The translations under genes were made by a program, and so were the position numbers. From UBA3263 sp964554665 (lineage in GTDB: Bacteria; Bacteroidota; Bacteroidia; Bacteroidales; Muribaculaceae), in assembly GCA_964554665.1 (NCBI GenBank), contig CAZKPP010000009.1, forward strand, positions 1 to 50,430: a stretch of DNA of 50,430 nucleotides, read 5' to 3'. Below, piece after piece: positions 23,259 to 31,310 of this stretch. Position 1 is the stretch's first letter; each line of letters starts with the position of its first letter. A model generated the notes under the pieces. It was not told the origin of the DNA, searched no databases, and worked only from the letters and a program-made list of their open reading frames with translations.

Positions 23259-25883
23259 TTATTTGCCGGTGAGGACGGAGCGGATGTCGTGGAGCTTGTT
23301 GAGGGCGTCGAGGGGGGTGAGGCGGTCGATGTCGAGGTCGAGAATCATGTCGCGCAACTGCGTGAGCACGGGGTCGTCGAGCTGGAAGAACGATAGCTGC
23401 ACTCCCTCTTCGACCTTGGGGCGGGCGGCGGGCTCGACGTTGTCGGTGATTTTGCGGTCTCCGCGCAGGTTCATTTCGAGCTGGCGCAGAACTTCGCGTG
23501 CGCGGGCAATGATTACCCCGGGCATGCCGGCGAGCTTGGCAACATGGATGCCAAACGAATGCTCGGAGCCGCCGCGGGCGAGCTTGCGCAGAAAAACCAC
23601 GCGACCATCTATCTCCTTGACCGACACGTTGAAATTGACCACGCGGTCGAAGGTCGACTCCATTTCGTTGAGCTCATGGTAGTGTGTGGCAAAGAGCGTT
23701 TTGGGGTGGTAGTCGCCAAATTCGTGGAGATATTCGACTATGGCCCAGGCTATGGATATGCCGTCGTAGGTTGAGGTGCCGCGCCCCAGCTCGTCGAAGA
23801 GAATCAGCGAGCGGCGGCTGAGGTTGTTGAGAATCGAAGCGGCCTCGTTCATCTCGACCATAAAGGTTGACTCGCCCAGCGAAATGTTATCGGAGGCACC
23901 GACGCGGGTAAACACCTTGTCGACCACGCCGATATGGGCCGACTCGGCGGCCACGAAGCAGCCCATCTGGGCCATGATTACGTTGAGGGCTGTCTGGCGC
24001 AACAGGGCCGACTTACCGCTCATGTTGGGGCCGGTAATCATGAGAATCTGGTTGCCGTCGTTGCTGAGCGACACCGAGTTGGTTATATACGGTTCGCCGG
24101 CGGGGAGCTGGCGCTCGATAACCGGGTGGCGCGCCTCGGTCAGCTGCAGCTCCAGGGAGTCGTCGACAACCGGCCGCGAGTATTTGTAGTCGCGGGCCAC
24201 GACGGTGAACGACAGCAGGCAGTCGAGCCGCGCAATCAGCGAGGCATTGAGCTGAATTGCCGGAATATATTCGGCAAGGTCGGCCACCACCGATGCGAAG
24301 AGCTTTTCTTCGAGGGCCAGGATGCGCTCCTGGGCGCCGAGAATTTTTTCTTCGTAGTCTTTGAGCTCCTGGGTTATGTAGCGTTCGGCGTTGACGAGCG
24401 TTTGCTTGCGAATCCACTCGGGGGGCACCTTGTCTTTGTGGGTGTTGGTTACTTCGATGTAGTAGCCGAAAACGTTGTTGTAGGCGATTTTGAGCGATGA
24501 AATGCCGGTTGCCTGGCTTTCGCGCTGCTGAATTTTCAGCAGGTAGTCTTTGCCCTGATAGGCAATTTCGCGCAGCTCGTCGAGCTCGGCGTCGACGCCT
24601 TTGGCAATTACGTTGCCCTTGAGGGTCGACGAAGGGGCATCGTCGCGAATTTCGGCGGCTATGCGGCGGCGGATGTTGGTGCAGGGGTTGAGCTGCTCGC
24701 CGTAGCTATGCAGGGTGGGCTGGGAGGCGTTGATGCAGAGTTCGCGAATCGGCTCCACGGCGTCGAGGGCCGAGCGGAGCTGCACAACCTCGCGCGGAGT
24801 TATGCGTCCGGTCGCCACTTTGGATGCCAGGCGCTCCAGGTCGCCCACCTGCTCGATGTGGCGGCGCAGGGTGTCGCGTCCGTCGGGGTCGCGGAAAAAG
24901 TGGTCAACAACGTCGAGGCGCCGGTTAATGGCCGCGGGGTCGCGCAGCGGAAAGAGCATCCAGCGGTGGAGCATGCGTGCGCCCATGGGGGTTACGGTGC
25001 GGTCGAGCACCTCGCGCAGGCTCTTGCCCTCGGGGGTCATGGGCGCAACCAGTTCGAGGTTGCGGATGGTGAACTTGTCGAGGCGCACAAAGCGGTCTTC
25101 CTCAATGCGTCGCAGCGAGTTTATGTGGGCCGTGCGCGTGTGTTGCGTAATGTCGAGATAGTGGAGTATGGCTCCCGCGGCCACGATGGCTGCCGGGAGG
25201 TCGTGGACTCCGAAGCCCTTCAATGAGCCGGTTTCAAACTGCTTGAGCAGGCGCGACGTGGCCGTGTCGGGGGTGAAAATCCAGTCGTCGAGGTCGAAAC
25301 TCAGATATTTTGCCGAGAGTTCGGCTTCGGCCTCGGCTCGGCGGCCGCGCTCGATCAGCAGCTCCTTGGGGCTGAAGCCGGCCAGAAGCTTGTCGATATA
25401 GTCGGGGGCACCTTGCGCCACGAGGAACTCGCCGGTTGAAATGTCGAGCAGCGCCAGGCCCCACACCTTGCGGTCGAGCAGGTGAAGTGCGGCCAGGAAG
25501 TTGTTTTCGCGATGGTCGAGGCAGGTGTCCTGCATGCTCACGCCCGGGGTCACCAGCTCGGTTATGCCGCGCTTAACGAGCTTTTTAGTCAGCTTGGGGT
25601 CTTCGAGCTGCTCGCAAATGGCCACGCGCTTGCCGGCGCGTACGAGCTTGGGCAGATAGGTGTCGAGCGCATGGTGGGGAAATCCGGCGAGCTCCACATG
25701 GCTTGCCGAGCCGTTGGCGCGCCGGGTCAGGGTTATGCCAAGAATCTCCGATGCGGCAATGGCATCGTCGGAAAAAGTTTCGTAGAAGTCGCCGACGCGA
25801 AACAGCAGAATGGCATCGGGATGCTTCTGCTTCATCTCGAAATATTGTTTCATCAGGGGCGTTTCAACGATTTTCTTGGCCAC
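23259..25883 (-). CDS. mutS: DNA mismatch repair ATPase MutS
   Basis: 874 residues, normal for MutS1. The mismatch-reading motif is in LLFRVGDFYETF (Phe33, Glu35), followed by connector, lever and clamp domains. The ABC ATPase core has Walker A GPNMSGKSALLRQ, the signature region FTRVGASDNISLGESTFMVE, Walker B LILFDELGRGTSTYDG and the switch ATHYHEL. The C-terminus (LTPLDALNKLHDIRSVL) is the usual dimer/tetramer tail. It recognises mispaired bases and small loops and recruits MutL. It follows the glycosyltransferase gene by 15 bases on the same strand, so it is probably the third gene of the kdsB-glycosyltransferase-mutS unit. REP-like repeats lie just behind its stop. Confidence 0.97.
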   Translation of the reverse strand: MAKKIVETPLMKQYFEMKQKHPDAILLFRVGDFYETFSDDAIAASEILGITLTRRANGSASHVELAGFPHHALDTYLPKLVRAGKRVAICEQLEDPKLTKKLVKRGITELVTPGVSMQDTCLDHRENNFLAALHLLDRKVWGLALLDISTGEFLVAQGAPDYIDKLLAGFSPKELLIERGRRAEAEAELSAKYLSFDLDDWIFTPDTATSRLLKQFETGSLKGFGVHDLPAAIVAAGAILHYLDITQHTRTAHINSLRRIEEDRFVRLDKFTIRNLELVAPMTPEGKSLREVLDRTVTPMGARMLHRWMLFPLRDPAAINRRLDVVDHFFRDPDGRDTLRRHIEQVGDLERLASKVATGRITPREVVQLRSALDAVEPIRELCINASQPTLHSYGEQLNPCTNIRRRIAAEIRDDAPSSTLKGNVIAKGVDAELDELREIAYQGKDYLLKIQQRESQATGISSLKIAYNNVFGYYIEVTNTHKDKVPPEWIRKQTLVNAERYITQELKDYEEKILGAQERILALEEKLFASVVADLAEYIPAIQLNASLIARLDCLLSFTVVARDYKYSRPVVDDSLELQLTEARHPVIERQLPAGEPYITNSVSLSNDGNQILMITGPNMSGKSALLRQTALNVIMAQMGCFVAAESAHIGVVDKVFTRVGASDNISLGESTFMVEMNEAASILNNLSRRSLILFDELGRGTSTYDGISIAWAIVEYLHEFGDYHPKTLFATHYHELNEMESTFDRVVNFNVSVKEIDGRVVFLRKLARGGSEHSFGIHVAKLAGMPGVIIARAREVLRQLEMNLRGDRKITDNVEPAARPKVEEGVQLSFFQLDDPVLTQLRDMILDLDIDRLTPLDALNKLHDIRSVLTGK

Positions 25884-25898
25884 TTCAGTAATTGGGAA

Positions 25899-26867
25899 TT
25901 AGTAGTTTTTAATTATTCTGGAGAGTATAGATTCGGGAGGGAGGTTTTTGAGGCAGGCGGTGGTTTTCAGCGGGCATTCGGGCAGGCCGGCAATGGAGCA
26001 GGGCTGGCAGGGGAGGTCGAGCCACACGGCATTGTCGGCCGACTGGCGGTAGCCCAGGAAGCCGCATTGGGGAATCGTGGAGCCCCACACGCTGACCACC
26101 GGCGTTGCCACCAGCGACGCCAGGTGCATGTTGGCCGAGTCCATCGACACCATTACCCGCAGGCGCGAAATGGCGCGCAGCTCCTCTTCGATTGACAGGG
26201 TTCCGGCCAGCACCCGCAGGCGCGGATTGCGCCGGGCCCAGGCCCCGAGCTGCTCAGCCTCGTCGCCGCGCGCCCCGAAGAGGTAAACGTCGTGGCCCAG
26301 GTCGGTGAGCATGCGGGCCACCTGCTCCATCTGTTCGGGCGGATAGGTTTTGGTGGCATAGCGCGCAAAGGGGGCAATGCCTATGCCTGAGCGGGTGGCG
26401 TCAGAGTCGGCAAAGAGCGAGCGGAAGGTCAGCTCGGCGTCGAAGCCCAGGCGGGCAAACACCTCGCGGTAGCGCTCAATATAGCTGGGCTGAAAGCGGC
26501 GGCTCTTGTCAACAGTGAGCTCGCGGCGCAGGCGGCGCGCCTTGTCGACGGTTTCGACCCGAGGGGCGCCCACCGACGCGCGAATCAGCCGGGTGCGCAA
26601 CATGTCGTGGAGGTCGGCAACGGCCGTAAAGCCCTGTCGGCGCAATTGCCCGATCAGGCGCAGCAGGCCGCCGAAACTCGTGTCCTTAAACTCAACGAAG
26701 CTGAGGTTTGAGGGCGCGTCGATAAAGAGGCGGCGGAAAAACGGCCGCGTCAGCAGCGTAAATTCCGCGTCGGGATAGCGCCGCGCAACGGAGTAGATGA
26801 CCGGAAGGGTCATCGCCACGTCGCCCAGCGCCGAAAGCCTCAATATTAAAACGCGCGCGCGGCTCAC
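25899..26867 (-). CDS. Glycosyltransferase family 9 (LPS heptosyltransferase-like)
   Basis: 322 residues. The N-terminus ARVLILRLSALGDVAMTLPV is the classic GT9/WaaF opening (LRLSALGDV). The C-terminal nucleotide-sugar half shows GIAPFARYATKTYPPEQMEQ, DVYLFGARGDEAEQL and DSANMHLASLVATPVVSVWG, with the Asp/Asn and His of family 9. A Cys-rich tail (CQPCSIAGLPECPLKTTAC) is common in Bacteroidota members. Role: transfer of a heptose or similar sugar to lipid A-Kdo, cytoplasmic face. The start overlaps the end of kdsB by 4 bases, tying it to Kdo activation. Confidence 0.88.
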   Translation of the reverse strand: MSRARVLILRLSALGDVAMTLPVIYSVARRYPDAEFTLLTRPFFRRLFIDAPSNLSFVEFKDTSFGGLLRLIGQLRRQGFTAVADLHDMLRTRLIRASVGAPRVETVDKARRLRRELTVDKSRRFQPSYIERYREVFARLGFDAELTFRSLFADSDATRSGIGIAPFARYATKTYPPEQMEQVARMLTDLGHDVYLFGARGDEAEQLGAWARRNPRLRVLAGTLSIEEELRAISRLRVMVSMDSANMHLASLVATPVVSVWGSTIPQCGFLGYRQSADNAVWLDLPCQPCSIAGLPECPLKTTACLKNLPPESILSRIIKNY

Positions 26868-27598
26868 GCCATGTTCATTTTGCGGAAATATTGCTCAACG
26901 CCCTCGATGTCCTTGCGGTTATCGACCGACAGCGATTTGCAGTGGCAGTTGAAATAATAGATCGGCACGTGGTTTTCGATGAAGCGGAACGAATCGTTTT
27001 CCTCAACCTTTTCAATGGGGCCGCGGGGAGTGTTGTGGTAAAACTCCAGAGCCTTGCGGTTAAAGGCGCCGACGCCCACGAATTTATGGTAAATAACGTC
27101 GAGCGAGCCTTTGGGGTAGGGAATGGGCGAGCGCGAAATGAACAGGCAGCGGTTGTCGGCGGCAGTAACGATTTTGAGGTTCGTGGCATCGACAACTTCC
27201 ACGGGATTCGAAAAATCGGTCATCAGGTTCGACACGTAGAGTTCGTCGGGCTTGATTTCGGCCGGAATGCACTGAACGATGGCTTCTTCGGTGAGCAGCG
27301 GTTCGTCGCCGTTGACCATAACGTAGAGGTCGGCATCAACCTTTGTCGACACTTCGTAGAGGCGCTCGGTGGCGGTTTCGTGGTCGGAGGAGGTCATGAT
27401 TACCGGCGCGCCAAACGATTTGCAGCAGTCGGCAATTTTTTCGGAGTCGGTGGCAACGTAAACGGCGTCGAAACACTTAACTTCCGAGCAATGAGTGTAG
27501 ACCCACTGAATCATCGGTTTGCCGAGAATCAGAGCCAGGGGTTTTTCAAAAAAGCGGCTGCTTTCAGCGCGCGCGGGAATTACGCAAACGATTTTCAT
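26864..27598 (-). CDS. kdsB: 3-deoxy-manno-octulosonate cytidylyltransferase
   Basis: 244 residues, normal length. MKIVCVIPARAESSRFFEKP contains the nucleotide-binding PARxxSSR.P.K-type motif (here RAESSRFFEKPL), then MIQWVYTHC, VYVATDSEKIAD, VMTSSDHETATERLYE, MVNGDEPL and FISRSPIPYPKG, the sequence of conserved blocks of KdsB. It activates Kdo as CMP-Kdo in the cytoplasm for addition to lipid A. It is the first gene of the operon and has a full promoter in front, divergent from a secreted-protein gene. Confidence 0.95.
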   Translation of the reverse strand: MKIVCVIPARAESSRFFEKPLALILGKPMIQWVYTHCSEVKCFDAVYVATDSEKIADCCKSFGAPVIMTSSDHETATERLYEVSTKVDADLYVMVNGDEPLLTEEAIVQCIPAEIKPDELYVSNLMTDFSNPVEVVDATNLKIVTAADNRCLFISRSPIPYPKGSLDVIYHKFVGVGAFNRKALEFYHNTPRGPIEKVEENDSFRFIENHVPIYYFNCHCKSLSVDNRKDIEGVEQYFRKMNMA

Positions 27599-27617
27599 TG
27601 TTAAGATTAATTTTTCG

Positions 27618-27649
27618 CAAAGTTAACAATTTTTTCCGAACTGCCCAAA
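27618..27649 (-). promoter_or_regulatory. Promoter of the kdsB operon
   Basis: Minus strand: TTTG (27649-27646), 20 bases, TAACTTTG (27625-27618), a full match to the Bacteroidota consensus. The ATG at 27598 is 19 bases after the -7 box. Confidence 0.82.
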
Positions 27650-27679
27650 ATCAATATCAATCGCCGCGCCGGGTTGCGC

Positions 27680-27711
27680 TTTGGGGGTTCCGATTTTTTT
27701 GCGTAACTTTG
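27680..27711 (+). promoter_or_regulatory. Promoter of the secreted-protein gene at 27743
   Basis: TTTG (27680-27683), 20 bases, TAACTTTG (27704-27711), a full consensus match, with a leader of about 25 nt. It is divergent from the kdsB promoter within 150 bases. Confidence 0.82.
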
Positions 27712-27742
27712 GCGCCGAATTTTATTAAGAAAAACTATTGCA

Positions 27743-29254
27743 ATGAAAAGATTCTACCAACCGCTTTTAACAGCACTGTCACTGGCTTGCCTGGCCGCGG
27801 CGCCCGCAGCCGCCGGAGAGCGCATGTCGCTGACAAAACTAACTCCGCAGCCCGCGCTGCTGCAATGCCAGGCCGCGCCCCTGCGCCACGCCGCCGGCTC
27901 CGGCTCGGAAATCGACGGCACTTACTACATGGCCCTGGGCGACTATTATTTCCAAGGCTCCGTAGGCCAAACAACCATTCAGGTGAACCTGACAGTTGAC
28001 GGCGACAGCCTCTACATCACCGACCCGACGCAAGAGTGGCTGCCCACCCCGGTCAGGGCGCTTTTCAACAGCGAAACCGGCGTGGCCTCCTTTGAACCCT
28101 ACGTGCTTTTCGACAAGGACTCGCAGGTTGACATGTTCGTGCCGACGAAGTATGACACGGTTGTTGACGACATTACCTTCCGCTCCTTTGAGGCGGTCTA
28201 CGACAAAGCCACCACGAGTTTTACCATTCCCGCCGACTGCGGCTTCGCATGGCCAGCCTGGAAGGGAGCCAACGCAATGAAAGATGCCCTGGCGTTGAAA
28301 ATGTCGACCGTGGCCGGCTGGTATGCACTCTACGACATTGAAATGCTCGAAACCAACCGCGACTACGTCCTGTCGGCAACCACCGACTATGTATGCCCCG
28401 CCGGCGAGAGCATAACCGTTAATCTCGAAGTTGGAACCGACATCGGCAAAATCTATTGCATAGCCGTAGGCGGCAAATATGATGCCTCTGAAGGCGCCAA
28501 CGGCCAGGCAGTCATTAAGCTCGGCAAGGAGGTTGACAACCGCAGCGAGCTCACTCTCGAAACCCCCGACGAAAACGGCCTCTATTCAATTATGTTTGCC
28601 GGCACCAACGCTGCCGGCCGCCTGGTTGCCACCGCCACCACCTATCAGGTTGTGAACATTGAGAACGACGCCGACTGGCAGCCGGTTCCCGACACCAAAA
28701 CGGTGTTTACCGAAGGCCTGGTTTCCGACCTGTTCGGCATTTCGGCTGAAGACATTGAGGTTGAACTGCAGCAACACATAGCCACCCCCGGCCGCTTCCG
28801 CTTCGCCGCCCCCTACGACAAGCATTCCAAGGCCCAGGGCTTCACTTTTGTTGACCAGACCGACTATATCTACGTTAACGCCACGGACAACCTCCGCGTC
28901 TACGTTGAGGCTTCGGGCCTGGGCGTTACCGTTGGCGAATACGGTGCCCCCTACGTGTTCTCGTGGCCCGCACTCACTGCCGGCACTCCCGACTTCAACA
29001 AGGAGAACCCCAACGATTTCGGCCGCTATATCAACGGCGTTATCAAGGTGCCCACCGTTACTTCGTTCAACAACGAGCCTTATAACTTCGATGCACCCTC
29101 GACGCTCACCCTGACTCTGACCAAAGATTCTTCAATCAAGGAAATCAGCGCCGGCGCAGCCGACAAAACCGTTTACGACATTCAGGGTCGCCGCGTAGCC
29201 AATCCCACCCGCGGCCTCTATATTGTCAACGGCCGCAAGACCCTGGCGAAATAA
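27743..29254 (+). CDS. Secreted protein with C-terminal sorting-like tail (paralog A)
   Basis: 503 residues. Signal peptide MKRFYQPLLTALSLACLAAAPAAAG. The body is beta-rich without a recognised catalytic motif; opening strands IDGTYYMALGDYYFQGSVG and a later ATPGRFRFAAPYDKHS block are shared with the 678-residue protein at 40576-42612. The tail (KTVYDIQGRRVANPTRGLYI...GRKTLAK) matches the sorting-like C-terminus of many Bacteroidales secreted proteins, probably type IX secretion or surface-anchoring related. No cysteine-lipobox is present. Function unknown; likely an exported surface or matrix protein. It has its own promoter and a bidirectional terminator. Confidence 0.75.
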   Translation: MKRFYQPLLTALSLACLAAAPAAAGERMSLTKLTPQPALLQCQAAPLRHAAGSGSEIDGTYYMALGDYYFQGSVGQTTIQVNLTVDGDSLYITDPTQEWLPTPVRALFNSETGVASFEPYVLFDKDSQVDMFVPTKYDTVVDDITFRSFEAVYDKATTSFTIPADCGFAWPAWKGANAMKDALALKMSTVAGWYALYDIEMLETNRDYVLSATTDYVCPAGESITVNLEVGTDIGKIYCIAVGGKYDASEGANGQAVIKLGKEVDNRSELTLETPDENGLYSIMFAGTNAAGRLVATATTYQVVNIENDADWQPVPDTKTVFTEGLVSDLFGISAEDIEVELQQHIATPGRFRFAAPYDKHSKAQGFTFVDQTDYIYVNATDNLRVYVEASGLGVTVGEYGAPYVFSWPALTAGTPDFNKENPNDFGRYINGVIKVPTVTSFNNEPYNFDAPSTLTLTLTKDSSIKEISAGAADKTVYDIQGRRVANPTRGLYIVNGRKTLAK

Positions 29255-29272
29255 TCTAACCGTTTTATCCAT

Positions 29273-29311
29273 AAAAAAAATGATGCGCCCGCTCGGACGC
29301 ATCATTTTTTT
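29273..29311. terminator. Bidirectional terminator between convergent secreted-protein genes
   Basis: AAAAAAATGATGCG and CGCATCATTTTTTT (ending at 29311) form a perfect 14-bp inverted repeat around CCCGCTCGGA. An A-run precedes and a T-run follows the GC stem, so it serves both the plus-strand gene ending at 29254 and the minus-strand gene ending at 29331. Confidence 0.88.
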
Positions 29312-29330
29312 ATGTGGAGTTGGAGTTGGG

Positions 29331-31301
29331 TTAGCGGATAACCTTTTTGCCGTTGATGATGTTGAGGCCTTTGACAGGAGCGGCGAGGCGACGGCCCTGC
29401 AGGTCGAAGATTTCGCCCTTGGCGTTTTCGGCAACATTGACGGTCTGGAGCGACGACATGAAACCGCCGTTTTCGTCGATGTCGAAAATCATCATTTCCT
29501 TCTGTTCGCCGGTGTTGGGGTTAACGGTGCGTACGGTCAGGGTGCCGGCTCCGCATTCCTTGGTGTAGAATGTCCAGGGGTTGGTGGGAGCTACGGTCCA
29601 GTCGCCGTCGGCGCGGGTGCCGGCCACGAACTTATATTGAATCTGCAGGCCGCGGGGAGCGAAGAACTGCAGGGTGCCGTGGTAGAGGTCGCGCTGCACG
29701 CGCAGGCGGTCAACGTAGATAACGTCCTGCTTGAAGTGTGCGGCATCGACGGGCATAACGGCCGAAATCAGGCTCTTGTCCCAGGTGGTGCCCTGGTTAT
29801 AGGCGCGCTGAATGGTGGTTACGGTGCCGAGGGCCTGGTCGGCGCTGTCGAAGTCGGCTTTGCCGGCGAGCAGGGTGGGCACGCTCTTCGAAACCAGCGG
29901 ATACACGCAGGTGAGGCTAACGGTGATGGTTACGGTTTCGGGCCACTGCATAACGTCGTTTCTGAGTTTGCCGACTGCCAGGTAGGGAGCGTAAACTGCA
30001 AAGATGCCGCCGTTTTTCTTCATGTCGGAGTAGTCGTTGGCATTTGCGGTGCGCGGAACCAGGGCCATGAGGTTGTCGGGGTATTCAGTGCCGCCGCGAT
30101 ACATCTGCTCGGAGTTGACGGGGTTCTGCGGGTCGGCCCACATGCGAGCCACGGGGGCGGTGCTGGTCATCTGGAACTGAGCGGCGCCCTGCATGGTGCC
30201 TTCCATGTCGTTATAGAGGTCATATTCCGAATAGAGGGCATAGCTGCCGGTGTAGCGTGCGCCGGGAGCGGGGAAGAGGGCGTCAACGTCGGCCTTTGCA
30301 ATGGTGTAGCTGGTGCCGATGGCGTCGTCGCTCTGGGGTTCGATGCGCAGAACAATGTCGCCTTTGGGTTCTTCGAAGAAGCGGATGGTGCCCGAGGTGC
30401 CGGCGAGAGTGCCGAGGCTCTGGGTGCCCATGAAGATTTCATATTCGCCGGCGTCGGTGGGGTCATTAACGTCGAAAGTAACGGTAATGGCATTGGCGGC
30501 CGAGTAGTAGGAACCGCAGGCGGGCGACAGGTTAACGCCTTCGAGCTTCACTTCAACGTTGTCGAACAACACGGGCTTGATGCCGGTTTCTTCAAACAGG
30601 GGAGTGTAGTTGATTTTCAGCACGGGCAGATCTTTTGAGCTGTTGCTCATGTTGCCCGACTGCATGCCGAGCGAAAGGTCGCTCGAAATGATGCCGCTGT
30701 GGGTCTGACCGTCGGCAGCCATAAAGGTCTGCGATTCCAGGTAGCCGCTGTAAATGTCTTCGAGCTCGCCGTCGATCATCCAGGTAACCAGCAGGCTCTT
30801 GCCCTCGTAAACAAAAGGCTTTGCCAGGGGAACGGAGTATTCAATCTGGCCGTAAACGTCGGTGTACTCATAGTCTTCGGTCCGGGCGGTGCCGCTGATC
30901 GAGGTGTCTACCGTGAACCACTGCTTTTCGTTGTTGACGGTGGCAAACGAAGTTGCGTCTACGTTCTGAACATAAACGGTAATGTTCTTCTGGCCGGTGA
31001 GCATACCGCCGATGGTGTACATCTTGAAGGTGAGCTCGCTGATTTCCGATTTCGAGGGTTTGCCGTCGATAATCTGGTTGAGGCCGGTCAGCATGTCCGA
31101 CGTGTAGAGCGTCTGGCAGTAGCTGTGGTCATAGCGCATGTCGAACGGAAGGATAGCGCCAACGCTTTCCGAGCCGCTCTTGGGGTTGTCATAAGGGCCA
31201 ACGTAGGCCACTGCGGCTTCGCCGCGCTCCGTGTCGGAAGCAACGGCAATTGCCGGGCAGATAGCTGCCGCGGCAATTGCTAAAGTTATAATTTTTTTCA
31301 T
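29331..31301 (-). CDS. Secreted protein with sorting-like tail (paralog B1)
   Basis: 656 residues. Signal peptide MKKIITLAIAAAAICPAIAVA. The domain after it (EAAVAYVGPYDNPKSGSESV, LPFDMRYDHSYCQTLYTSDM, LTFKMYTIGG, SGTARTEDYEYTDVYGQ) recurs nearly in order in the middle of the 864-residue neighbour (31311-33905). Then come Ig-like strands with LKINYTPLFEETGIKPV and FDVNDPTDAGEYEIFMGTQS, and the tail GEIFDLQGRRLAAPVKGLNI...KKVIR. It lies 9 bases after that neighbour's stop and probably forms an operon with it. No catalytic motif seen; it may be an adhesin or carbohydrate-binding surface protein. Confidence 0.75.
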   Translation of the reverse strand: MKKIITLAIAAAAICPAIAVASDTERGEAAVAYVGPYDNPKSGSESVGAILPFDMRYDHSYCQTLYTSDMLTGLNQIIDGKPSKSEISELTFKMYTIGGMLTGQKNITVYVQNVDATSFATVNNEKQWFTVDTSISGTARTEDYEYTDVYGQIEYSVPLAKPFVYEGKSLLVTWMIDGELEDIYSGYLESQTFMAADGQTHSGIISSDLSLGMQSGNMSNSSKDLPVLKINYTPLFEETGIKPVLFDNVEVKLEGVNLSPACGSYYSAANAITVTFDVNDPTDAGEYEIFMGTQSLGTLAGTSGTIRFFEEPKGDIVLRIEPQSDDAIGTSYTIAKADVDALFPAPGARYTGSYALYSEYDLYNDMEGTMQGAAQFQMTSTAPVARMWADPQNPVNSEQMYRGGTEYPDNLMALVPRTANANDYSDMKKNGGIFAVYAPYLAVGKLRNDVMQWPETVTITVSLTCVYPLVSKSVPTLLAGKADFDSADQALGTVTTIQRAYNQGTTWDKSLISAVMPVDAAHFKQDVIYVDRLRVQRDLYHGTLQFFAPRGLQIQYKFVAGTRADGDWTVAPTNPWTFYTKECGAGTLTVRTVNPNTGEQKEMMIFDIDENGGFMSSLQTVNVAENAKGEIFDLQGRRLAAPVKGLNIINGKKVIR

Positions 31302-31310
31302 GTGTTATGG

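Noticed and set aside
27599..27742. Small RNA gene in the kdsB / secreted-protein intergenic region
   Set aside because: The sequence is fully explained by two divergent promoters; no hairpin with T-run is present.
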